A stretch of DNA of 64,000 nt from Actinomycetota bacterium (GCA_016700055.1 CP064997.1:3100001-3164000), one strand, 5' to 3'; positions 33,429 to 42,955 are shown, counted from the stretch's first letter. Notes: generated from the letters alone by a model not told the origin. Translations and numbers: made by a program.

Positions 33429-33953
33429 TCAGACGGCGAGGTCGGCGGGTGCGGCGCAGGACTTCATCCGGTTCGCGATGGTGAAGTCGTTGATGAACTC
33501 GCTGATCGGCACACCGTCGAGTGCCCCTTCGCGAAACGGCGGGTTCTCCCCGGAGCGCAGTACGTCGGTATAAGCGCGGCGGTTGTCGATGAGCGTCCGG
33601 TAGTACTCCTCCCAGCGGGAGAGGAGGGCTGCGTCGTCGGTGCCGGTCGGCGTCGCGGCGACCACGTCGTCCAACATCTGCTCGACGATTGCGGTCGCCC
33701 GGTCGACGATCGCGGCCCGCTCGGCAAGTGCGTCCGGCCCGGCGTCGTCGATGCGGCGGGTGTCGACCAGTGCCGCGCGTTCGGTGTTCGCCTGCTGGCA
33801 GATCTGCTCGGCGCGCTCGGCCCAGGCGGTGTCGTCGAGCTTCGCGACGTTGCTCCGCGGGGCGAAGAACAAGGCCCACACCCAGAACGCGGCGATGCTC
33901 ACCGATACGAGGGTGAGCAACACGGTGAGGTAGCGCCGGCGCGGTGAACCCAT
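33429..33953 (-). CDS. single-pass membrane protein of unknown function
   Basis: A 174-residue protein with a basic start (MGSPRRRYL), one membrane helix (about 9-30) and an extracytoplasmic helical domain rich in Ala, Asp, Glu with two cysteines (CQQANTERA and RMKSCAAP) that could pair. It follows the DoxX-like gene by 2 nt. I do not recognise the family. Confidence 0.6.
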   Translation of the reverse strand: MGSPRRRYLTVLLTLVSVSIAAFWVWALFFAPRSNVAKLDDTAWAERAEQICQQANTERAALVDTRRIDDAGPDALAERAAIVDRATAIVEQMLDDVVAATPTGTDDAALLSRWEEYYRTLIDNRRAYTDVLRSGENPPFREGALDGVPISEFINDFTIANRMKSCAAPADLAV

Positions 33954-33955
33954 CG

Positions 33956-34468
33956 TCAGGCGGCCGGCGCCTTCGCCGGGGGCCGGTAGCTGACGGCCAG
34001 TTGCACCAACGCGCTCCCCACACCGAGCCCACCGGCCACGATCGCGCCCCACCAGCCGTCGTAGTGCCAATCGAGGACCTCGTCGAGCGACCACTCGCCG
34101 GCGCCCATCGTCCCCACCGCGAACGCGGCGAGAGCGATCATGCCCACGTACTCCCAGCCCTGACCGGGGCGGAAGACGAAGAAGCCGACCTTCCAGTGCT
34201 CGACGACCAGGGCGACGAGCATCAATCCGATCAGACCTGCCGCGGCGAGAGGCGTGAGCAGGCCGGCAGCCATCATCAGTCCGGCGCCGATCTCGGTCGT
34301 TGCCGCGAGGCGTGCCTGCCAATGGGGCCAGCGCATGCCGATGCCGCCGAACCACCGCGTCGTGCCCGCCAGCCCGCCGGGACCGAACACCTTGTTGTAC
34401 CCGTGCATGGCGACGAAGAGGCCGAGCGTCAGGCGCAGCACGAGCAGTCCGAGATTCAACTGATCCAC
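33956..34468 (-). CDS. DoxX-family membrane protein
   Basis: A 170-residue protein with four membrane helices and DoxX-like stretches LRLTLGLFVAMHGYNKVFG and TEIGAGLMMAAGLLTPLAA. DoxX proteins are linked to thiosulfate oxidation in archaea and thiol redox balance in mycobacteria. GTG 34468 has TAGCCT 6 nt upstream, marking it as the first gene of the leftward pair. Confidence 0.78.
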   Translation of the reverse strand: MDQLNLGLLVLRLTLGLFVAMHGYNKVFGPGGLAGTTRWFGGIGMRWPHWQARLAATTEIGAGLMMAAGLLTPLAAAGLIGLMLVALVVEHWKVGFFVFRPGQGWEYVGMIALAAFAVGTMGAGEWSLDEVLDWHYDGWWGAIVAGGLGVGSALVQLAVSYRPPAKAPAA

Positions 34469-34474
34469 GTCTTC

Positions 34475-34480
34475 AGGCTA
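34475..34480 (-). promoter_or_regulatory. -10-like TAGCCT for the DoxX pair
   Basis: TAGCCT on the minus strand, 6 nt before GTG 34468. Confidence 0.5.
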
Positions 34481-34502
34481 GGCGCTGGTAGAACGACTCG
34501 CC

Positions 34503-36284
34503 TTGGCCGAGCCCGTCGAAAGCCCTGGTGTCGCGCCGTCGCGGCTGCGCGAAGGCTGGGCCCTGCTGCGCTCGCTGCTCAGCTATCACCCCCGGCTGTT
34601 CCTCACCGCCGTGGCCGGTGCGGCCGTGTTCGCGCTGTGCACCGTGGCGTCGTCGGTGATGCTCCAGTGGGTCACCGACCACGTGATCCTGCCCCGGTTC
34701 GAAAGCGGCGAGGTGGCGAGGGCGACGGTGCTCGCCGGCCTCGGCGGCATCGTGGCGATCGGGTTCATCCGCGCCGCGGGGGTGATCGTGCGCCGCACAT
34801 GGGCGGGACGCACCGTCTGGCGCGTCGCCGAATCCCTGTCCGGTGACGTCGTCGATCGGCTCGTCGCGCAGCCGGTGCCGTGGCACCGACGGCAGTCCAC
34901 CGGCGACCTCGTCGCTCGCGCCGGTGTCGACGTGGAGGCTGCCACCGCTGTGCTCGCGCCGATGCCGTTCGCGAGCAGCGTGGTGCTGATGGTGTTCGTC
35001 TCGTCCGGCTGGCTGATCGCCGTCGACCCACCGCTCGGGCTCGCCGCGACGTGCGTGTTCCCCGTGCTCGTCGGTCTGAACGTGGTCTACCAGCGCCGGG
35101 TCGACCAGTACTTCGATGCCGCGCAGCGAGAGCTCGGTTCGCTCTCCTCCGCGGTGCACGAGAGCTTCGAAGGCGTGACGGTGGTGAAGGCGTTCGGTGC
35201 CGAGCATCGGGAGACGGAGCGCCTCGCGGTGATCGCGTCCAGGCTGCGCCAGGCCCGGATCGAGGCGGTGGCGTTGCGCAGCGTGTTCGAGTCCCTGCTC
35301 GACGGCCTGCCGAGCATCGTCAACATCATGCTCGTCGTCGGCGGCGCCTACCGGGTGCGCTCGGGCGACATGACCATCGGTGAGGTGACCAGCTTCGTCT
35401 ACCTGTTCACGTTGCTCGTGTGGCCGCTGCGGCTCATCGGTTACGCCCTGAGCGAGCTGCCCCACAGCCAGGCCGGGTGGGACAGGGTGCGCGCGACCCT
35501 CGACGATCCGCTCGTTCCCGACCCGGCCGCCGAACTCGACATCGCGGAGGAGGGAGCGCCGGTGGTGCTCGACGGCGTCGTCGCCCGGTACGAAGCCGAT
35601 CGTGACGTGCTGCGCGGCGTGTCGGCGACCCTGCCCGCGGGTCGCACGGTGGCCGTCGTCGGCCACACCGGTGCCGGCAAGACCACCCTTCTCCAGGCAA
35701 CGGCCGGGCTGATCCCGACGGCCGCGGGCCGCATCGGGCTGCCTGCCGGTGGCCGGGCGATCGTCTTCCAGGAACCGTTCCTGCTGGCCGACACCGTGCG
35801 CGCGAACGTGACGCTCGGCGGTTCCTACAGCGACGAACAGGTGCTCGCCGCGCTCGATCTGGCCGAGGCCGCCTTCGTCCGCGAGCTGCCGCGCGGCCTC
35901 GACACCGTGCTCGGCGAACGGGGCGTCGGGCTGTCGGGCGGTCAACGCCAGCGGATCGCGCTCGCCCGTGCCCTGGTACGCCAGCCGGCGGTGCTGCTGC
36001 TCGACGACACGACCTCGGCGCTCGACCCCGCGACCGAGGCCAAGGTGCTCGCGAACCTGCGTGAGGAACTGGCCGGAACAACGGTGCTCGCCGTGGCCTC
36101 CCGGCCGTCGACGATCGCGCTCTCCGACACCGTGCTGTTCCTCGTCGACGGCACCGTCCGGGCCAACGGTACCCATACCCAGCTGCTGGCCGAGGTTCCC
36201 GAGTACACCGAGCTGATGGCCGCCTTCGAGCACGACCGCGCCGAGCTCGACGAAGAACCATCGCCGGACGAGGTGGCCGGATGA
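34503..36284 (+). CDS. ABC exporter subunit with degenerate catalytic site
   Basis: A 593-residue half-transporter: six membrane helices (about 25-320) then an ATPase domain with Walker A GHTGAGKT (387-394), intact signature LSGGQRQR and Walker B LLLDD. The catalytic Glu is replaced by Asp502 and the switch His by Ser533 (ASRPST). These changes mark the non-hydrolytic site of a heterodimeric exporter. The gene overlaps the next subunit by ATGA. TTG 34503 is the only sensible start near TAGAAC; it is less certain. Drug or lipid export is typical for the family. Confidence 0.85.
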   Translation: MAEPVESPGVAPSRLREGWALLRSLLSYHPRLFLTAVAGAAVFALCTVASSVMLQWVTDHVILPRFESGEVARATVLAGLGGIVAIGFIRAAGVIVRRTWAGRTVWRVAESLSGDVVDRLVAQPVPWHRRQSTGDLVARAGVDVEAATAVLAPMPFASSVVLMVFVSSGWLIAVDPPLGLAATCVFPVLVGLNVVYQRRVDQYFDAAQRELGSLSSAVHESFEGVTVVKAFGAEHRETERLAVIASRLRQARIEAVALRSVFESLLDGLPSIVNIMLVVGGAYRVRSGDMTIGEVTSFVYLFTLLVWPLRLIGYALSELPHSQAGWDRVRATLDDPLVPDPAAELDIAEEGAPVVLDGVVARYEADRDVLRGVSATLPAGRTVAVVGHTGAGKTTLLQATAGLIPTAAGRIGLPAGGRAIVFQEPFLLADTVRANVTLGGSYSDEQVLAALDLAEAAFVRELPRGLDTVLGERGVGLSGGQRQRIALARALVRQPAVLLLDDTTSALDPATEAKVLANLREELAGTTVLAVASRPSTIALSDTVLFLVDGTVRANGTHTQLLAEVPEYTELMAAFEHDRAELDEEPSPDEVAG

Positions 36285-38068
36285 CCGAGGCGTACACGCG
36301 CTGGGGAGCGGTGTCGACGATCGGGCGGGGAGTGCAGGCGGCCCCTGCCCTGCGGCGAGGGTTCGGCATAACGCTGGCGCTCGCGGTGGTCGGTGCCGGC
36401 GGCCGGGTGACGGTGCCGATCCTCGTCCAGCAGGTGATCGACCGCGGCCTGGCGGCGGGCCAGGTAGACGTCGACGAGGTCGTGCGGCTGGCGGTGATCG
36501 GGGCGGTGGCGATAGTCGTCGCCACCATCGCCCAGCGGACGGCGGTGAACCGGCTCGGGCGCAGCGCGGAGCATGCGCTCTACGGGCTGCGTGTGCGGCT
36601 GTTCGAGCACATCCACCGGATGAGCCTGGAGGACCACAACGACGAGCGGCGGGGAGCGCTCGTCGCGCGGGTCACCTCCGACGTCGAGACACTCGCGCAG
36701 TTCTTCGCGTGGGGCGGGCTGGCCATTCTGCTCGACGGCACGCTGATGGCCGTCGTCGCCGCGGTGATGCTCTCCTACGACTGGATCCTGGCCGTGGTCG
36801 CGTTGGTCGTCTCGGCGCCCCTCGCTTACGTGTTGCGACGCGTGCAGGCCCACCTGGTGGCCGCGTACGAAGAGGCGCGCTCGACCAACGCCGAGCTGCT
36901 CGCGTCGGTGGGTGAGCTGGTGACGGGCACCGAGACACTGCACGCGTACGGCGCCGCGTCCTCCTACTCGGAGCGCACGCGTGTCGCCGCCCGGCAACGC
37001 AGCGACTCCCAGATCAAGGCCGGGACGATCGCGGCCTTCCTGTTCCCCTCCGGGGAGGTGTTCGGCGTGCTGACCGTGGCCGCGGTGATCGGCGTCGGCG
37101 TGTGGCGCGGCCCAGGGAGCGGTCTGACCGCCGGCGCCCTGATCGGCTTCGTGTTCCTCACGTATCGCTTCTTGGAGCCGATCGCCGAGCTTACCGAGGT
37201 GCTCGACCAGACCCAGACAGCCGTCGCCGGCCTGCGGCGGGTGCTCGGGATCCTGGAGATCCCCGTCGGGCCGCCTCCCCCGGAGGATCCGCTGCATCTG
37301 CCCGCGGGTCGCCTCGACGTGACCATCGACCACGTCACGTTCGCCTATCGCCAGCGCGGTGACGACGAGGAGCCGCCCGCGCTCGTCGACGTCTCCGCTT
37401 CGCTCGTTGCCGGCTCACAGGTGGCGATCGTCGGGGAGACCGGCTCGGGCAAGACCACCCTCGGGCGCCTGATCGCCCGCTTCGCGGACCCGACGGCCGG
37501 TTCGATCCGCCTCGGCGGGGTGCCGCTGCACCGTGTCGACAACGCCGAGCTGCGCCGGCGGCTGGTGGTGGTGCCCCAGGAACCGTTCCTGTTCGACGAC
37601 ACGATCGGCGCCAACCTGGCGTTCGCCCAGCCCACCCTTTCGCCGGCCGACCTGCAGAAGGCGGTCGCCGGGATCGGTCTTGCCGACTGGCTGGCCTCTC
37701 TGCCCGACGGGCTGGAGACCCGCGTCGGGCCGCGCGGCTCTCAGCTCTCGGCAGGCGAGCGCCAGCTCGTCGCCCTCGTACGGGCCTCGCTCGTGGATCC
37801 CGACGTGCTGGTGCTCGACGAGGCGACGTCGTCGGTCGACGCGCTGACCGAGGTGCGCCTGGCGCGGGCGCTGTCGAACCTCTCCCTCGGCCGTACGACG
37901 ATCGCCATCGCCCACCGGCTCTCCACCGCCGCCCGCGCCCATCGCGTGCTCGTGTTCGACCACGGCCGCCTGGTGGAAGACGGCGCCCACGCCGACCTCG
38001 TCGGAGCAGGCGGGACCTACTCCCGCATGTACGACGCGTGGGTGGCCTCGACGACGGCCGCCGACTGA
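36281..38068 (+). CDS. ABC exporter subunit with canonical catalytic site
   Basis: A 595-residue half-transporter pairing with the preceding gene: six-helix domain, Walker A GETGSGKT, Walker B VLDE with catalytic Glu514, and switch His545 in IAHRLST. Its signature motif reads LSAGE instead of LSGGQ. Since a signature faces the partner's Walker A, this weak signature falls in the same composite site as the degenerate Walker B of subunit one. ATG overlaps the upstream stop (ATGA, 36281-36284). Confidence 0.88.
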   Translation: MTEAYTRWGAVSTIGRGVQAAPALRRGFGITLALAVVGAGGRVTVPILVQQVIDRGLAAGQVDVDEVVRLAVIGAVAIVVATIAQRTAVNRLGRSAEHALYGLRVRLFEHIHRMSLEDHNDERRGALVARVTSDVETLAQFFAWGGLAILLDGTLMAVVAAVMLSYDWILAVVALVVSAPLAYVLRRVQAHLVAAYEEARSTNAELLASVGELVTGTETLHAYGAASSYSERTRVAARQRSDSQIKAGTIAAFLFPSGEVFGVLTVAAVIGVGVWRGPGSGLTAGALIGFVFLTYRFLEPIAELTEVLDQTQTAVAGLRRVLGILEIPVGPPPPEDPLHLPAGRLDVTIDHVTFAYRQRGDDEEPPALVDVSASLVAGSQVAIVGETGSGKTTLGRLIARFADPTAGSIRLGGVPLHRVDNAELRRRLVVVPQEPFLFDDTIGANLAFAQPTLSPADLQKAVAGIGLADWLASLPDGLETRVGPRGSQLSAGERQLVALVRASLVDPDVLVLDEATSSVDALTEVRLARALSNLSLGRTTIAIAHRLSTAARAHRVLVFDHGRLVEDGAHADLVGAGGTYSRMYDAWVASTTAAD

Positions 38069-38087
38069 GCCGGTCGACTGCTGCGCA

Positions 38088-38093
38088 TAGGGT
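38088..38093 (+). promoter_or_regulatory. -10-like TAGGGT for the SDR gene
   Basis: TAGGGT, 6 nt before GTG 38100. Confidence 0.5.
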
Positions 38094-38099
38094 GCTGCC

Positions 38100-38870
38100 G
38101 TGAGCGAAGCTCGAGTGGCGGTGATCACCGGAGCGGCGAGCGGCATCGGGAAGGCGACGGCCGAGCTGTTCGCGTCGCGCGGGTGCAACGTGATCGCGGT
38201 CGACGTGGACGCCGACGGGCTGCGCTGGTGCTCGGGTCGCAACGACGTCGTCGCCGTGACCGGTGACGTCGCGCGGTCAGCGACGAACCGGGAGATGGTC
38301 GCCGCGGCGATGGATCGCTGGCAGCGACTCGACGTGGCCGTGCTGAACGCCGGGGTGGTCGGTTCGCCTGCCTTCGAAGCCGCAGGGGCGATGGAGCGCT
38401 TCGACGAGGTGCTCGCGGTGAACGTGCGCGGCGTGGCCCTCGGCATCGCCTGCTCCGCCCCGGCGATGCGGTCCTCGGGGGGAGGGGCGATCGTCGCCAC
38501 GGCGTCTACCTCCGCCTTGCGGGCCGACCCGGGCAACTGGGCGTACAACGCGTCGAAGGCCGCGGTCGTCAACCTGGTGCGCGCGGCGGCGCTCGACTAC
38601 GCGATGCAGGGCATCCGCGTGAACGCCGTCGCCCCCGGGCCCGTCGAGACCGGGATGACAAAGCCGCTACACGACCTGCCCGAGGTGCACGCGGCGATGG
38701 CGCGGCGGATCCCGATGCAGCGCTGGGGTCAGCCCCACGAGCTGGCCGAGGCGATCTGGTTCCTGGCCAGCCCCGCGGCATCGTTCATCACCGGGGTCAC
38801 CCTGGCGGTCGACGGTGGGATCAGCGCGCATGCCGGCCACGCCGACCTGCCGGTGCACCCCGAGGTGTGA
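38100..38870 (+). CDS. short-chain dehydrogenase/reductase
   Basis: A 256-residue classical SDR: TGAASGIG for NAD(P) binding, LNAGVVG, catalytic Ser in TASTS, YNASK (Tyr and Lys), and VAPGPVETGM. Asp at the end of strand two (AVDVDADG) favours NAD(H). Reaction and substrate cannot be named. Confidence 0.88.
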   Translation: MSEARVAVITGAASGIGKATAELFASRGCNVIAVDVDADGLRWCSGRNDVVAVTGDVARSATNREMVAAAMDRWQRLDVAVLNAGVVGSPAFEAAGAMERFDEVLAVNVRGVALGIACSAPAMRSSGGGAIVATASTSALRADPGNWAYNASKAAVVNLVRAAALDYAMQGIRVNAVAPGPVETGMTKPLHDLPEVHAAMARRIPMQRWGQPHELAEAIWFLASPAASFITGVTLAVDGGISAHAGHADLPVHPEV

Positions 38871-38887
38871 GTCCCGCAAGTACGGCC

Positions 38888-39670
38888 TCAGCCGGACCCG
38901 AAAGCCGCCAGCGAACCGCCGACGTCGACGATCGTGCACGACACCTCGTCGTCGCGCCAGCGGGTGCGGGCGGTCCAGCGCTCGGTCTCGCCCGCGGCGA
39001 CGTCGCGTACGGTGACCGTGTCGCGGGTGCGGGTCCTGGCTGAGCCCGTCGACTCGAACCCGACGGTGACGAGGTACGAGCGCGTGCGGAAACCGTCGTT
39101 GCGGATGGTGCCCTCCAGGGTGGCGAAGGAGCCGTCGGCGGCGCACTCGCCCCCTTCGACGGTGTACTCGCCGGGGTCGACGAGCTCGAGCAGTTCGGTG
39201 GTCATCCATAATCCGACCACCGCCAGGCCGAGAGCGAGCGGGCCGAGGATCAGCCCGGCGTTGGCCATGCCCCGGCCCGTACGGCCTGCGGGAGGGGGCA
39301 CGTCCGGGCGCGTGTGACGCCGGGCGACGACACCGAAGACGACGGCGCCCACCCCCGCCACCGCGCCGAGCACGAACAGGAACGGCAGCCAGGCGAGCAC
39401 CACGCCGCAGAGCCCGAGCACCAACGAGGTGATCGCGAGCCCGCTCGTGCGCCTGACCAGCGGGCGGGTCGCCCCGGCCGCAGAGAACGCCGCGCTTGGG
39501 GTGGTCGCGCCGATGCCCAGCGGGTCGACGTAGCGCTTGCCCTCGGCGGCGACGTCGGCGGTCCACGCCCGGCCGTTGTGGTAGCGCAGCTCGCAGCGCC
39601 GGAGCGGATCCGGGTGCCAGGCGGGTGGACGCAGCACCTGGCCCGTCGATTCGTCGAGGCCGCCAGCCAC
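38888..39670 (-). CDS. DUF2510 membrane protein
   Basis: A 260-residue protein: a DUF2510 motif near the start (PPAWHPDPLRRCELRYHNGRAW), then two to three membrane helices in a DUF4190-like arrangement (LAITSLVLGLCGVVLAWLPF and GMANAGLILGPLALGLAVVG), then an exterior beta-rich domain. GTG 39670 is selected because TACGAT lies 6 nt upstream. Function unknown. Confidence 0.72.
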   Translation of the reverse strand: MAGGLDESTGQVLRPPAWHPDPLRRCELRYHNGRAWTADVAAEGKRYVDPLGIGATTPSAAFSAAGATRPLVRRTSGLAITSLVLGLCGVVLAWLPFLFVLGAVAGVGAVVFGVVARRHTRPDVPPPAGRTGRGMANAGLILGPLALGLAVVGLWMTTELLELVDPGEYTVEGGECAADGSFATLEGTIRNDGFRTRSYLVTVGFESTGSARTRTRDTVTVRDVAAGETERWTARTRWRDDEVSCTIVDVGGSLAAFGSG

Positions 39671-39676
39671 GGCGGC

Positions 39677-39682
39677 ATCGTA
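39677..39682 (-). promoter_or_regulatory. -10-like TACGAT for the DUF2510 gene
   Basis: TACGAT on the minus strand, 6 nt before GTG 39670. Confidence 0.5.
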
Positions 39683-39689
39683 CTGGCCG

Positions 39690-39695
39690 TACCAT
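39690..39695 (+). promoter_or_regulatory. -10-like TACCAT for the histidine phosphatase
   Basis: TACCAT, 8 nt before GTG 39704. The two divergent starts are only 33 bp apart. Confidence 0.5.
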
Positions 39696-39703
39696 CGTGC
39701 GGC

Positions 39704-40382
39704 GTGGAGATCGTCCTCATCCGACACGGCGAGCCGGAGTGGGTCCGTGACGGCTGGAACGTCGACAATCCCCCGCTCACCGAGCGGGGCCGGCGCCAGG
39801 CCGAGCAGATGGCTGAAGCCCTCGCCGGCGAGCAGTTCGACGATGTCCTCGTCTCGCCTCTCGTCCGGGCGCGCGAGACCGCGCGCCCCCTGTTGGAGGC
39901 TCTTGCCCGGGCCGAGGTGGTCGACCCGTGGCTGGAGGAGATCCGCAACCCGATCTGGCACGGCACGCCTCGCGACAAGGCCGAAGCGGCTTATCGCGAA
40001 GACCGCGCCCGTCCCGCCGAGCAGCGCTGGCTCGGCCTGGAAGGCGGCGAGCCGGTACGCGACTTCGTCCAGCGGATCCACACCGGCGCACGGGCCTTCC
40101 TCGCCGAGCGTGGCGTGCGCAGAGCTTCGCACGAGCTGCCGGTGTGGGAGATGCGACGCTCCCGATCGTCGCATCGCTCTCGTCGCCCATGCGGGTACCA
40201 ACAGCGTCACCATCTGTCACCTGCTCGGCCTCGATCCGACGCCGTGGGAGTGGGAGCGCTTCGTCCTCGGCCATGGCTCGATCTCGCGCGTCGAGTCGCT
40301 GCAGCTCGGCGACGGGCACACGTTCAGCCTGAGCAGGCTGAGCGACCTGGAGCACCTCACGGTCACCGACCGCACCAGATGA
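39704..40382 (+). pseudogene. histidine phosphatase (phosphoglycerate mutase family), frameshifted
   Basis: The amino-terminal part from GTG 39704 is a clear histidine phosphatase (EIVLIRHGEPEWV, LTERGRRQAEQMAEAL, SPLVRARETA). Near 40150-40156 the family match moves to another frame, where RIALVAHAGTNSVTICHLLG, with the second catalytic His, continues to a TGA at 40380-40382. Removing one C in 'atgcgacgct' would join the two as WEM-DAPDRR. The gene is therefore disrupted or there is a single-base sequence error; the unshifted frame runs on to 40393 without family similarity. Confidence 0.75.
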
Positions 40383-40390
40383 ACCGTTGC

Positions 40391-40396
40391 TAGCGT
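40391..40396 (+). promoter_or_regulatory. -10-like TAGCGT for the aldehyde dehydrogenase
   Basis: TAGCGT, 6 nt before ATG 40403. Confidence 0.5.
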
Positions 40397-40402
40397 CCGC
40401 TC

Positions 40403-41854
40403 ATGGCTGACGCGCTCGGGATGTACGTCGACGGTCGCTGGGTGCAAGGCATCGAGGGCGAGGTGTTCGAGACCCACGACCCCGCCACGGGCGAGGAGCT
40501 CGCGACGGTGCCCGCGGCCGACTCGGCCGACGTCGATCGCGCGGTGCGGGCGGCACGGCGCGCGTTCGACGACGGCACCTGGTCCAACGCGGTGCCCGAG
40601 CGGGAGAGGGCCCGGATCCTCCACGCGATGGCCGCGCTCGTGCGCGATCAGCTCGAGGAGCTCGCGGTGCTAGAGGTGCGTGACTGCGGCAAGCCGATCG
40701 CCGACGCGCGGGCCGACATCGAAGAGGTCGCGTTCCAGCTCGACTACTACGCGGGCTGGGCGACGAAGATCACCGGCGACATCCCGCCGGTGGGGCCCGA
40801 CGCGATGAGCCTCGTCGTCAAGGAGCCGGTCGGGGTGTGCGGGCTGATCGTGCCGTGGAACTACCCGATGCTGATGGCGACGCAGAAGGTGGCGCCCGCG
40901 CTCGCCACAGGCTGCACAGTCGTGCTGAAGCCCGCCGAGCAGACGCCGCTCACCGCGCTGCGCCTCGCCGCGATCGCCGAAGCGGCCGGGTTGCCGGCAG
41001 GCGCGCTGAACGTCGTGACCGGGTTCGGCCCAGATGCGGGAGGGCCGCTCCTCGTGCACCCGATGGTCGACAAGATCTCGTTCACCGGCTCCAAGGACAT
41101 CGGCAAGTTGATCATGAGGACGTGCGCCGACCAGCTGAAGCGGGTGACGCTCGAGCTCGGCGGCAAGAGCCCGAACATCGTCTTCGCAGATGCAGATCTC
41201 GCGGCTGCGGTTCCCGGTTCGGCCGCCGGCGTGTTCGGCAACCAGGGCGAGGTGTGCTCGGCGGGCAGTCGCATCTTCGTCGAGGCCGCCATCTACGACG
41301 ACGTCCTGCAGGCGATGAGCGACGCCGCGGCCGAGCTGCGTCTCGGCAGCGGGCTCGACCCGGCCACGACGATGGGCCCGCTCGTCTCGCGCGAGCAACA
41401 GCACCGGGTGGAGTCGTACATCGACATCGGTCGCGAAGAGGGCGCGCGTGTGGCATACCAGGGACGGCCCCCGAGCGACCCCGCGCTGGAGCACGGCTAC
41501 TTCGTGCCGCCGGTGGTCTTCGAGGCCGCCTCGAACGATCTGCGGATCGCCCGTGAGGAGATCTTCGGCCCGGTGGCCACGGTGATCCCCTTCACCGACG
41601 TCGACGAGGTCGTCCGCCTCGCCAACGACACCGAGTACGGCCTCGCGGCCGCGATCTGGACCACCGACTTGAAGAAGGCGCTGCGCACCGCCCGGGCGGT
41701 ACGCGCCGGCGTGGTGTGGGTGAACGACAGCCAGCCGGCGCCCACCGAGGCGCTGTGGGGCGGCTACAAGCAGAGCGGCATCGGGCGCGAGCTCGGGCCG
41801 TACGCCCTCGACGCATACCTGGAGACCAAGCAGATCTTCATCAACATCGCCTAG
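40403..41854 (+). CDS. NAD(P)-dependent aldehyde dehydrogenase
   Basis: A 483-residue aldehyde dehydrogenase with PWNYPMLMATQKVAPALATG, FTGSKDIGK, general base Glu251 in LELGGKSPN and catalytic Cys285 in NQGEVCSAGSR. It has the look of betaine/aminoaldehyde or short-chain aldehyde dehydrogenases. It stands alone with its own promoter, followed 18 nt later by a methyltransferase. Substrate uncertain. Confidence 0.92.
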   Translation: MADALGMYVDGRWVQGIEGEVFETHDPATGEELATVPAADSADVDRAVRAARRAFDDGTWSNAVPERERARILHAMAALVRDQLEELAVLEVRDCGKPIADARADIEEVAFQLDYYAGWATKITGDIPPVGPDAMSLVVKEPVGVCGLIVPWNYPMLMATQKVAPALATGCTVVLKPAEQTPLTALRLAAIAEAAGLPAGALNVVTGFGPDAGGPLLVHPMVDKISFTGSKDIGKLIMRTCADQLKRVTLELGGKSPNIVFADADLAAAVPGSAAGVFGNQGEVCSAGSRIFVEAAIYDDVLQAMSDAAAELRLGSGLDPATTMGPLVSREQQHRVESYIDIGREEGARVAYQGRPPSDPALEHGYFVPPVVFEAASNDLRIAREEIFGPVATVIPFTDVDEVVRLANDTEYGLAAAIWTTDLKKALRTARAVRAGVVWVNDSQPAPTEALWGGYKQSGIGRELGPYALDAYLETKQIFINIA

Positions 41855-41858
41855 TGCC

Positions 41859-41864
41859 TAGGGT
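41859..41864 (+). promoter_or_regulatory. -10-like TAGGGT for the methyltransferase
   Basis: TAGGGT, 8 nt before ATG 41873. Confidence 0.5.
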
Positions 41865-41872
41865 GGGCCGCC

Positions 41873-42955
41873 ATGGGGGAGCTCGATCCTGACAAGCTGA
41901 AGCTGTACTCGTTCCTGGTGTTCACCAAGCTCGAAGGCGCGGTGACGTCGGGGATGATCCATCTCGGCGACCAACTCGGCCTCTACAAGGCGTTGAAAGA
42001 CGCGGAGGGGCCGCTCACCACCACCGAGCTCGCCGCGCGCGCTGGTCTCGACGAGCGCTGGGTGCGTGAGTGGGCGTACAACCAGGCCGCCGCTGCCCTG
42101 GTGGAGCTCGACCCGACGGGGGAGCGCTTCACGCTTTCGCCCGAGGCCGCGGCCGTGCTCGCCACCTCCGATCACCCGGCGTTCGGGATGGGCATGTTCC
42201 ACCGCCTGCCCCAGACGATGGCCGCCCTCGGCGAGATGCCGGAGTGCTTTCGCACCGGACTCGGGCTCGACTACGACAGCCACGGCCCGGAGGGCGCGGT
42301 CGGCATCGAGCGCAGCTTCGAGCCCTGGAACCGGGCGTTCCTGCTGCCGGTGGTGCTGCCGGCGCTCGACGGTGTCGTCGACAAGCTCACCGCGGGCGCG
42401 CACGTCGCGGACGTCGGGTGCGGTGCCGGCGGCGCGGTGCTGTTGATGGCCGGCGCGTTCCCGGCCAGCCAGTTCCACGGCTACGACATCTCCCGGTACG
42501 CGCTCGGGCGGGCCGAGCAGAAGCGGGAAGAGGCCGGGGCCGCCGGCACGAACGCGCACTTCCACGATCCCCGCCAGGATCCGCTGCCCTCGAACCACTC
42601 CGTCGACTTGATCACCACCTTCGACTGCATCCACGACATGACCGACCCGCAGGGGATGATGCACGCGATCCGCCAGGCGATCACCCCCGACGGCACCTGG
42701 CTGCTCGTCGACATCAAGGCCCAGGACACCTTCGCGGAGAACGCGTCCAAGAACCCGATGGCCTCGTTGATGTACGGGATCAGCGTGCTGTCGTGCATGT
42801 CCTCGGCACTGAGCGAGCCCGGCGGGGCGGGTCTCGGCACGCTCGGGTTGTCCATGCGCCGGGCCGAGGAGATGGCCCGCGAGGCCGGCTTCACCCGCTT
42901 CCGCAAGCTCGACGTGGACCACGCGGTGAACGCGTTCTACGAGATCCGCCCCTGA
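41873..42955 (+). CDS. class I SAM-dependent methyltransferase with winged-helix front domain
   Basis: A 360-residue protein: an amino-terminal winged-helix-like segment (about 15-95, with LGLYKALKDAEGPLTTTELAARAGLDERWVREW) as in O-methyltransferase-like proteins, then a Rossmann domain with HVADVGCGAGGAVLLMA for SAM. A small-molecule acceptor is likely; it is not identifiable from context. Confidence 0.82.
   Translation: MGELDPDKLKLYSFLVFTKLEGAVTSGMIHLGDQLGLYKALKDAEGPLTTTELAARAGLDERWVREWAYNQAAAALVELDPTGERFTLSPEAAAVLATSDHPAFGMGMFHRLPQTMAALGEMPECFRTGLGLDYDSHGPEGAVGIERSFEPWNRAFLLPVVLPALDGVVDKLTAGAHVADVGCGAGGAVLLMAGAFPASQFHGYDISRYALGRAEQKREEAGAAGTNAHFHDPRQDPLPSNHSVDLITTFDCIHDMTDPQGMMHAIRQAITPDGTWLLVDIKAQDTFAENASKNPMASLMYGISVLSCMSSALSEPGGAGLGTLGLSMRRAEEMAREAGFTRFRKLDVDHAVNAFYEIRP

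Noticed and set aside
39704..40393. Intact longer phosphatase reading to 40393
   Set aside because: The last 75 codons in that frame are Arg/His-rich without similarity, whereas the family's second catalytic block is clear in another frame.
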